A model generated the notes under the pieces. It was not told the DNA's origin. It did no database searches and saw only the letters and a program-made list of their open reading frames with translations. A program made the translations under genes and the position numbers. A DNA stretch of 6,441 nt from positions 1-6,441 of the forward strand of contig CAISOQ010000112.1 of assembly GCA_903887095.1 (NCBI GenBank). The letters run 5' to 3'. The stretch comes from an uncultured Flavobacteriia bacterium. Its GTDB lineage: Bacteria > Bacteroidota > Bacteroidia > Flavobacteriales_D > Crocinitomicaceae. Below are positions 1 through 5,149 of the stretch, one piece after another (the first letter of the stretch is position 1; every line of letters begins with the position of its first letter).

Positions 1-175
1 AGTTCTACTTGAACGATTACCGAAAAATTCTACCTTTGCCCTCAACGGAAGACATTTTGTAAAAGGTCCACTGCGAAGAAAAAGATATGTTTGTCAAGAA
101 GTACGTTCAAATAAATCTTATCTCGTAAGCGCACTTGCGGAGGTCGAACCAATTCAAAGCTCAATAGAAGAATGA
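1..175 (+). CDS. SprT-like domain protein, C-terminal fragment (5' end outside window)
   Basis: An open frame enters from the left edge (first full codon at position 2) and ends at TGA 173-175, giving the last 57 residues of a protein. The tail reads FALNGRHFVKGPLRRKRY and then LVSALAEVEPI. This basic 'LNGR.F.KG..RR.RY.C.EV...K.YLV..LAEV' pattern resembles the C-terminal end of the SprT-like putative zinc metallopeptidases of Bacteroidota, where such a gene is often found just before the mannose-1-phosphate guanylyltransferase gene. The catalytic HExxH region would lie upstream and cannot be seen, so the family call rests on the tail and the neighbour. The stop overlaps the manC start (ATGA, 172-175), which suggests co-transcription and translational coupling. 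The reading frame is well supported; the name is an inference. Confidence 0.72.
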   Translation, partial: VLLERLPKNSTFALNGRHFVKGPLRRKRYVCQEVRSNKSYLVSALAEVEPIQSSIEE

Positions 176-1260
176 AAAACAATTACTGCATCATCATGGC
201 AGGCGGTGTCGGAAGTCGCTTCTGGCCTATGTCTACACCTCAAAAACCAAAACAGTTTCTGGACGTTTTAGGAATTGGGAAATCCCTCATTCAAATGACT
301 TATGAGCGATTATTGCACATTGCTCCGAAAGAAAACATTTTCGTTCTGACAAATACCAGTTATGCGGATATTGTAAAGGAGCAATTACCTGATTTAACAT
401 ACGGACAAATTTTGACGGAACCTTTGCGTAAAAACACTGCTCCCTGCATAGCTTACGCCGCAGCGAAAATTCAAGATCTGAACCCAAATGCGACTATGAT
501 TATTTCACCTTCTGATCATTTAATTGCGAGAGAAGGACGTTTTACAGAGATCATCAACACTGCGATTGCAAGAGCGAATGAAGAAGACCGTTTGGTAACA
601 TTGGGCATTCAACCTTCACGACCAGATACCGGCTACGGTTACATTGAGTTTTCAAATGATGCAAATGTTTCTGCAGGTGACGTGACTCTCGTGCAGCAAT
701 TTCGAGAAAAACCAGATCTCAAAACGGCAGAAGAGTTCCTTCGAAGTGGTAATTTTTACTGGAATTCAGGGATTTTTGTTTGGAAAACAAAGACCGTTTT
801 GGATGCATTAAAAGCTTTTCAACCAGAACTTTTCGATCTATTTGGAGCCGACCTGACAGATTACAATACCCCATCCGAACAGCAAAAAGTAGATCATTGT
901 TTCAATGAATGTGAAGACATCTCAATTGACTTCGCCATCATGGAACATGCAAAAAATATCGATGTCGTTTTAGCGGATTTTGATTGGAGTGACTTGGGGA
1001 CATGGGGAAGTTTGAACACGCATTTGAACAAAGACAATGATGGCAACGCCGTGATCGGTGAGAATGTTCATTTATATGGCTCTGAGAATTGTTTAATCAA
1101 TATCCCTTCAGATAAGCTTGTTTTACTGGATGGATTGAAAAACTACATCGTTGTTGAATCTGACAATATGTTAATGGTACTTCGAGCTGAAAACGAACAA
1201 GAATTAAAGAATTACCTAAAACAGGCTGAAGCAAAAAGTCCGGATTTCTTTAAAAAATAG
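172..1260 (+). CDS. manC: Mannose-1-phosphate guanylyltransferase (GDP-mannose pyrophosphorylase)
   Basis: This 362-residue cytoplasmic enzyme makes GDP-mannose from mannose 1-phosphate and GTP, the precursor for mannose, fucose and related sugars in surface polysaccharides and glycoproteins. The nucleotidyltransferase signature GGVGSRFWPMS is at residues 11-21, with KPKQF at 25-29. Other family motifs are EPLRKNTAP (83-91), SPSDH (112-116, with D115 the probable metal-binding Asp), TGYGYIE (153-159), EKPD (179-182), NSGIFVW (198-204), SIDFAIME (251-258) and DWSDLGTW (271-278). A short C-terminal region (about 290-362) follows. The length fits the single-domain form; there is no fused phosphomannose isomerase domain as in the ~470-residue bifunctional enzymes. 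The start ATG overlaps the stop of the SprT-like gene, and the Rossmann-type first strand begins straight after it, so an earlier start is not needed. Transcription probably begins upstream of the window. Confidence 0.96.
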   Translation: MKNNYCIIMAGGVGSRFWPMSTPQKPKQFLDVLGIGKSLIQMTYERLLHIAPKENIFVLTNTSYADIVKEQLPDLTYGQILTEPLRKNTAPCIAYAAAKIQDLNPNATMIISPSDHLIAREGRFTEIINTAIARANEEDRLVTLGIQPSRPDTGYGYIEFSNDANVSAGDVTLVQQFREKPDLKTAEEFLRSGNFYWNSGIFVWKTKTVLDALKAFQPELFDLFGADLTDYNTPSEQQKVDHCFNECEDISIDFAIMEHAKNIDVVLADFDWSDLGTWGSLNTHLNKDNDGNAVIGENVHLYGSENCLINIPSDKLVLLDGLKNYIVVESDNMLMVLRAENEQELKNYLKQAEAKSPDFFKK

Positions 1261-1281
1261 ATGCTAATTGGTCATATAATG

Positions 1282-1321
1282 GTGCGGAGTTTTTGCCATT
1301 TACACAGCAAGAACTCCGCAC
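1282..1321. terminator. Hairpin terminator between convergent genes
   Basis: Two 15-nt arms (1282-1296 and 1307-1321) pair along their whole length around a 10-nt loop. The single non-Watson-Crick position (1292 with 1311) is a G-U wobble in the + strand RNA. The hairpin begins 21 bp after the manC stop and ends 24 bp before the stop of the opposing gene, so it could end both transcripts. Neither side has a strong T-tract: the + side is only moderately T-rich (TTTGAACTTCTATTT). The structure is clear; efficient intrinsic termination is inferred. Confidence 0.7.
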
Positions 1322-1345
1322 TTTGAACTTCTATTTACACCCTTA

Positions 1346-2071
1346 TTATTTCTCTTTCTTTAACTCTTCACGTTCCCATTGACGATAAAGATCGAAGTAA
1401 CTTAATGTTTCTACAACTACCGCTCCTCCAAGTGTGTCTCCATATTTAGCCGGCAATCCTCCTGTATAGACCATCATTCGGCCTATTGCACAACTTGGAA
1501 CGTTGTTTACATCGTTGCTTTTGATTCCGTCCAGCATATATATCATATCTCCTTTTCGCGCGCCACGAAACATCAATTCGCCATCTTCTGACATTTTCAC
1601 TTCAGATGACATGGTCGTGGCAAGGGAAGCAACACTGAATTTGGCTGGACTTTTTTCAATTTCTTCAGTAGTTAATTCTTTAACAGGGAGCGATCCATAT
1701 TCCAATTTCATTCGGCCATCATTCGCGACAACAGTAATCCCTTCTAACATTTTTACGCCAGTAAATCGAATGGTTCCTGTATTGAAGATTCCATCCATCG
1801 GAACTTTTACTACAATATTCGTCATCGTATCTTGAACATATTTTACATTCAACGTATACTCACCTGCGGGAATTGCTGTAATTCTGAAACGACCATCAAT
1901 TCCAGTCATTGATTGGTATTTGCGATCTTGATCGATTACAAAGACTTGCGCGCCAATGAGGGTATCATTCGATTCTTTGTCAATGATAGTTCCTACAATT
2001 TCACCTGGTGCACCTTGACCAAATGATAATCGTGACAAAACGAGGAAGAGGAGTGTGATCTTGCTTTTCAT
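1346..2071 (-). CDS. Exported carboxypeptidase-regulatory-like / TonB plug domain protein without a beta-barrel
   Basis: A 241-residue protein with a signal peptide at about 1-18 (basic MKSK, a hydrophobic stretch, then a FGQ end; an Arg at position 14 is unusual). Residues ~22-105 resemble a carboxypeptidase-regulatory-like beta-sandwich (GTIIDKESNDTLIGAQVFV, then TGIDGRFRITAIPAGEYTL). Residues ~110-222 resemble a TonB-dependent receptor plug (ITVVAND, FRGARKGDMIYMLDGIK, VYTGGLPAKYGDTLGGAVVVET). In SusC-type receptors this pair of domains precedes a ~600-residue beta-barrel, but here the protein ends after a charged tail (QWEREELKKEK). Only 85 bp containing a terminator follow, so no barrel is encoded downstream. 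It is probably periplasmic or outer-membrane associated. The reading frame shows no break within it. Its function is unknown: it may work with a separate barrel, act as a scaffold, or be a stable remnant. A terminator just upstream separates it from fabD, so it should have its own promoter. Confidence 0.85.
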   Translation of the reverse strand: MKSKITLLFLVLSRLSFGQGAPGEIVGTIIDKESNDTLIGAQVFVIDQDRKYQSMTGIDGRFRITAIPAGEYTLNVKYVQDTMTNIVVKVPMDGIFNTGTIRFTGVKMLEGITVVANDGRMKLEYGSLPVKELTTEEIEKSPAKFSVASLATTMSSEVKMSEDGELMFRGARKGDMIYMLDGIKSNDVNNVPSCAIGRMMVYTGGLPAKYGDTLGGAVVVETLSYFDLYRQWEREELKKEK

Positions 2072-2123
2072 AGTGTTTAATTTTATGTTTGAAAGAAAGA
2101 TGCAAGCCTTCGTTTAATTCCAT

Positions 2124-2149
2124 AAAAAAAGGTTCACAAGGAACCTTTT
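2124..2149 (-). terminator. Rho-independent terminator of fabD
   Basis: On the - strand, AAAAGGTTC (2149-2141) pairs with GAACCTTTT (2135-2127) around a 5-nt loop, and the RNA ends in a run of seven U (2130-2124). It lies 18 bp past the fabD stop. The other side is also fairly T-rich (CTTTT, 2150-2154), but no + strand gene needs it. It separates fabD from the downstream plug-protein gene. Confidence 0.85.
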
Positions 2150-2167
2150 CTTTTAATGTATTTACTG

Positions 2168-3049
2168 TTAGATCTCCGCACTTGAGCAAGGGAATGCCCG
2201 ATCGACCTTTTTAAATAATCCTTGTAATACCTTCCCTGGGCCCACCTCAACAACTTCTGAAGCACCATCAGCGATCATTGCATTCATAGTTTGGGTCCAT
2301 TTTACAGGTGCTGTTAATTGCGCCACTAAATTTTTCTTTATTTCCGATGGATCAGTAACGGCAGAAGCAGTTACATTTTGATACACTGGACAAGTTGGTT
2401 GTGAGAAAGTTGTTGCCTCAATCGCTGCAGCAAGTTCTTCACGCGCAGGCTCCATTAATGGTGAATGAAAAGCGCCACCTACTTGCAAAATCATCGCTCT
2501 TTTCGCACCAGCTTCGGTTAGTTTAGCACACGCAGCTTCAACGGCAGGAAACGCACCAGAAATCACCAATTGTCCAGGGCAGTTATAATTAGCTGCAACC
2601 ACAACCCCATCAATAGAAGCACAAACCTCTTCTACAGCCGTGTCTTCCAAACCAAGAATCGCAGCCATTGTCGACGGTTCTTTTTCACATGCTTTTTGCA
2701 TCGCCAAAGCACGCTGGTACACTAATTTTAAACCATCTTCAAAATTGAGAGTCTTATTTGCTACTAATGCTGAAAATTCTCCTAGTGAGTGACCTGCAAC
2801 CATATCAGGTTTGAAGTCTTCTCCCAAACACGCTGCTAAAATAGTAGAGTGTAAGAAAATAGCAGGTTGTGTAACCTTCGTTTGTTTCAATTCCTCATCA
2901 GAACCTTCAAACATTATTTTCATTATGTCAAAACCAAGTACATCATTTGCTTTTGCAAATAATTCTCGTGCTGTTGCTGAATTCTCGTATAAGTCTTTTC
3001 CCATTCCGGAAAATTGGGCTCCTTGACCCGGAAAAACATATGCTTTCAT
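2168..3049 (-). CDS. fabD: Malonyl-CoA:acyl-carrier-protein transacylase
   Basis: This 293-residue cytoplasmic enzyme moves malonyl from CoA to holo-ACP, supplying the extender unit for type II fatty acid synthesis. The glycine-rich loop FPGQGAQ is at residues 6-12, with Q9 corresponding to oxyanion-hole Gln11 of the E. coli enzyme. The nucleophile elbow GHSLG (86-90) carries catalytic S88. R113 in YQRALAMQ is the usual Arg that holds the malonyl carboxylate, H195 in AFHSPLM is the catalytic His, and Q244 in QLTAPVKWT matches the C-terminal conserved Gln. EVGPGKVLQGL (268-278) is the typical late motif. All key residues are present and the length is normal. The start gives the usual short N-terminus just before the first strand (MKAYVFPGQG). 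It has its own promoter (TACCTTTG, upstream) and terminator and no other fab gene beside it, so it appears monocistronic. Confidence 0.97.
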   Translation of the reverse strand: MKAYVFPGQGAQFSGMGKDLYENSATARELFAKANDVLGFDIMKIMFEGSDEELKQTKVTQPAIFLHSTILAACLGEDFKPDMVAGHSLGEFSALVANKTLNFEDGLKLVYQRALAMQKACEKEPSTMAAILGLEDTAVEEVCASIDGVVVAANYNCPGQLVISGAFPAVEAACAKLTEAGAKRAMILQVGGAFHSPLMEPAREELAAAIEATTFSQPTCPVYQNVTASAVTDPSEIKKNLVAQLTAPVKWTQTMNAMIADGASEVVEVGPGKVLQGLFKKVDRAFPCSSAEI

Positions 3050-3072
3050 AGACGAATGTTTAATGATGTTGG

Positions 3073-3080
3073 CAAAGGTA
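3073..3080 (-). promoter_or_regulatory. Bacteroidota-type -7 promoter element for fabD
   Basis: The - strand reads TACCTTTG, a perfect match to the Bacteroidota primary sigma factor -7 consensus TAnnTTTG. It ends 23 bp before the fabD ATG, so the leader would be short (about 15-20 nt). The -33 element is poor: the closest is TTTCG at 3103-3099, 18 bp away. That region merges into the T-tract of the terminator of the preceding gene. Confidence 0.65.
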
Positions 3081-3103
3081 ATGAATCTGAAAAAATAGCG
3101 AAA

Positions 3104-3131
3104 TAAAAAAGGGCCGGCAAGCCGACCCTTT
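3104..3131 (-). terminator. Rho-independent terminator of the T9SS cargo gene
   Basis: On the - strand AAAGGGTCGGC (3131-3121) pairs with GCCGGCCCTTT (3118-3108). One pair is a G-U wobble, and the tip can be read as a CUUG tetraloop. A U-rich tail (TTTTTTA) follows. It begins 19 bp after the TAA of the upstream 598-residue gene and is the most GC-rich short segment in the intergenic regions of the window. It isolates fabD from readthrough. Confidence 0.9.
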
Positions 3132-3150
3132 CATAGAAAGTCAAGTTAGA

Positions 3151-4947
3151 TTATTTTCTAACTATCAATTTTTCAGTAGAAACAGCTCCATTCACAGAAA
3201 CGTTAACCATGTAAACACCGCTGTTCAAAGCTTCCGTATTTACATTTACTTTTTGTGTTCCTTTCACTGTACCAAGGTTGTTGGTATAAACTACTTTTCC
3301 AGCTAGGTCTGCAATAGTAATAGCTACTTCAGAAGCATTCGCTACTTCTACAGCAACTGTTGTTGATGCATTCGCTGGGTTAGGGAATACTTTCAAACCA
3401 TTGTTATTTGCAACTTCATTTACTCCAACAACTGGGTCGAAATTCATTCGTACCATTGGTGTTGAAGTTGTATAGTACCAAGTTTGATCTGTCATGTCAA
3501 AATAGAAAGACGTTGAGATATCTGAACTTCCTGCTGTACCAATAACTAAGTCATTTGTAGCACCGCCATCTCCATTTGAACCTACAACAACCAAATAAGG
3601 TGTCTCAGCATCCAACAAATGTTCATTGATCAATGGCAAAGTAAGTTCTGTTCCTAAATCTCCTGCTGCCAAAACGTAAGGCATCGACTCATCCACATAA
3701 ACGAAATCACCAGTTGTTGGATCAATTGAATACAATTTAGCGAAGATTTCTGCTCCAGCATTGGCATTTGAAGAAATATATACGTCTACTGCTTGAAGTG
3801 TTGCAGCCGCATAAATATCAAAAATATTACCTGCTTCAAATCCTTCACCTCCATTGAAAGTACCATTTGTTGCAGTACCCATGTCACGCGCATACGTATA
3901 ATTTGTTACGTTCAATGTAACGTTAGAACCATTGTCAGACGGGAAAGCTTCAGCCCCACCAGATGTTGTAACAAAATTCAAGGTGTTTGGCGCGACAATT
4001 GCCGCTGGAGTCCATGTATCAGGACAAGCCAATGTGTCCAAAAATGTTGGGTCCAATGATAATGTTGAAGATGTTGAAGTAAACCCTGTTGTAGAAGCCG
4101 TAACAACGATATCTGGCTGAATCATTGCTCCATTGTTTTTAACAACACCACCAAAAGTAATTGGTGCAACTTGAACTGAAGGAACTTGGTAGTAAGGAAG
4201 CAAAGCTCCCCAAGCACCAATCTCACCCCAATAAGGCTTCAATAAAGTAAGATCATAGTCTTCAGTAACAACGATTTCAACATCATCAACTGCCCAGTAC
4301 CATCCCCAATAATCATTATCATCGTAATAAAACTGAACTAAAACCTGAGATTGGCCTCCAGCTACAGCAGAAATATCAATAGAGGTTACTTCTGGATTTG
4401 ATGAGTTTTGATTTGGAGTTGAATAGGTTGTTTCATCAGACAAATTAAAATCAGTCCAATTTGCTCCATTATCCCCACTCACACGTACACCTCTTGTTTC
4501 GTGCCACCAACGGAAATTATTTTGATAATTCAATTTAACATTTGGCTGACCCGTCAAATCAATTGGAGTTGCATTCGTCGCTGTTGTAATAATTTGTGTA
4601 CCGTCAAAATCAGTCGTATTATTCGCATCCGAACTTACAAACAAAAAGCCATTTGAAGCCGTTGTTGAAGCCATTGGTGCAAGTGCAGAAACAGGTATAG
4701 TGTTCACGTCAGTTGTAAATGCCCATTGAGCAGCATTAGTACCTGTATTAGCAATTGTCCAATTTGCAGGAGTAGAAAAATCATCGTCCCAAAGAACAGT
4801 TGCTTTTTCTGTAGGAATCAGTTTAGACATTTTTACTTGTCCAACCATTTGTGAATTCTTCTTCTGAAGTGGTGCAACATTGCTAACCTGAGCAGATACA
4901 GAACCCACAGCAATAAGGCCGATTAGGCTGATGTAGATTTTTTTCAT
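3151..4947 (-). CDS. Secreted T9SS type A sorting domain protein with jelly-roll-like N-terminal domain
   Basis: A 598-residue exported protein. The Sec signal peptide is at about 1-19 (MKKIYISLIGLIAVGSVSAQ, probable cut after SVSA). Residues ~52-228 look like a MAM-like or 'choice-of-anchor J' beta jelly-roll: LWDDDFSTPANWTI opens it, GVRVSGDNGANWTDF is in the middle, and the Trp/Tyr/Asp-rich DDNDYWGWYWAVDDVEI (209-225) closes it. Residues ~229-350 (KNNGAMIQPDIVVTAS) suggest an Ig-like or CARDB-like sandwich, and ~370-505 a further beta-rich domain. Residues ~507-598 form the T9SS type A sorting domain: KVFPNPA (519-525), a beta-rich core, GVYMVNVSVNG (577-587) and the final EKLIVRK. This domain directs export across the outer membrane by T9SS, usually with removal of the tail and surface attachment or release. 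No catalytic motif is visible; adhesion or binding of polymers is possible but unproven. Own terminator, so probably a single-gene unit. Confidence 0.92.
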   Translation of the reverse strand: MKKIYISLIGLIAVGSVSAQVSNVAPLQKKNSQMVGQVKMSKLIPTEKATVLWDDDFSTPANWTIANTGTNAAQWAFTTDVNTIPVSALAPMASTTASNGFLFVSSDANNTTDFDGTQIITTATNATPIDLTGQPNVKLNYQNNFRWWHETRGVRVSGDNGANWTDFNLSDETTYSTPNQNSSNPEVTSIDISAVAGGQSQVLVQFYYDDNDYWGWYWAVDDVEIVVTEDYDLTLLKPYWGEIGAWGALLPYYQVPSVQVAPITFGGVVKNNGAMIQPDIVVTASTTGFTSTSSTLSLDPTFLDTLACPDTWTPAAIVAPNTLNFVTTSGGAEAFPSDNGSNVTLNVTNYTYARDMGTATNGTFNGGEGFEAGNIFDIYAAATLQAVDVYISSNANAGAEIFAKLYSIDPTTGDFVYVDESMPYVLAAGDLGTELTLPLINEHLLDAETPYLVVVGSNGDGGATNDLVIGTAGSSDISTSFYFDMTDQTWYYTTSTPMVRMNFDPVVGVNEVANNNGLKVFPNPANASTTVAVEVANASEVAITIADLAGKVVYTNNLGTVKGTQKVNVNTEALNSGVYMVNVSVNGAVSTEKLIVRK

Positions 4948-4969
4948 AATTGATGTTAAATTTAGAGTG

Positions 4970-5003
4970 CTAATTTAAGAAACAATTTATTGAAATACAA
5001 AAA
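4970..5003 (-). promoter_or_regulatory. Probable Bacteroidota promoter for the T9SS cargo gene
   Basis: On the - strand, TTTTTG (5003-4998) is followed after 20 bp by TAAATTAG (4977-4970). This fits the -33 TTG / -7 TAnnTTTG arrangement with one mismatch in the -7 element and normal spacing. The -7 element ends 22 bp before the ATG, giving a short AT-rich leader without a Shine-Dalgarno sequence, similar to the arrangement at fabD. AT-rich DNA yields such matches by chance, so this is moderate support only. Confidence 0.45.
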
Positions 5004-5048
5004 TGATTTATCGAGCTAAATTCACTCGAATCAATTAAATTAAAACAA

Positions 5049-5079
5049 TTGAACCCTTGAACTATTGAACCTATTGAAC
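5049..5079. repeat. Four TTGAAC repeats spaced about 8 bp
   Basis: TTGAAC occurs at 5049-5054, 5057-5062, 5065-5070 and 5074-5079, so start-to-start distances are 8, 8 and 9 bp. The linkers (CC, TA, CTA) differ. The block lies in the gap between the divergent T9SS cargo and TPR-SpoIIE genes, about 70 bp before the proposed TTG start. The role is unknown: it may be a simple low-complexity repeat or a cluster of binding sites. Confidence 0.7.
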
Positions 5080-5108
5080 TTTCAAACCTTTCAGGCATTC
5101 CATTTATT

Positions 5109-5129
5109 AGTAGTTTTATCAGAACTACT
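5109..5129. repeat. Perfect 7-bp inverted repeat before the TPR-SpoIIE gene
   Basis: AGTAGTT (5109-5115) and AACTACT (5123-5129) are exact reverse complements around a 7-nt spacer. The dyad ends 20 bp before the proposed TTG start. It could be an operator for a dimeric regulator or a small hairpin in the mRNA leader. The first arm overlaps TAGTTTTA (5111-5118), a 7-of-8 match to TAnnTTTG on the + strand, but no good -33 element is seen about 20 bp upstream. There is no T-tract after it, so it is not a terminator. Confidence 0.5.
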
Positions 5130-5149
5130 TCGCATAAATCAAAGATAAG

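Noticed and set aside
1503..1835. A 110-codon + strand open frame opposite the plug-protein gene
   Set aside because: It lies fully antisense to a gene with clear domain motifs, has no recognisable features, and its composition follows from the opposite strand.
2072..2123. Promoter of the plug-protein gene
   Set aside because: A promoter is expected here because of the terminator upstream, but no good TAnnTTTG is present; the nearest (CATCTTTC on the - strand) has two mismatches, so I did not list it.
2001..2189. A 62-codon - strand open frame bridging the end of fabD and the start of the plug gene
   Set aside because: It runs through the fabD terminator hairpin and overlaps two real genes in another frame, so it is a chance open frame.
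3793..4120. Two overlapping + strand open frames (3793-4059 and 3932-4120)
   Set aside because: Both are antisense to the T9SS cargo gene, overlap each other in different frames, and show no protein-like motifs.
5004..5048. Imperfect dyad TCGAG...CTCGA in the AT-rich divergent intergenic region
   Set aside because: The stem is only 5 bp with a 9-nt loop and cannot be told from chance.
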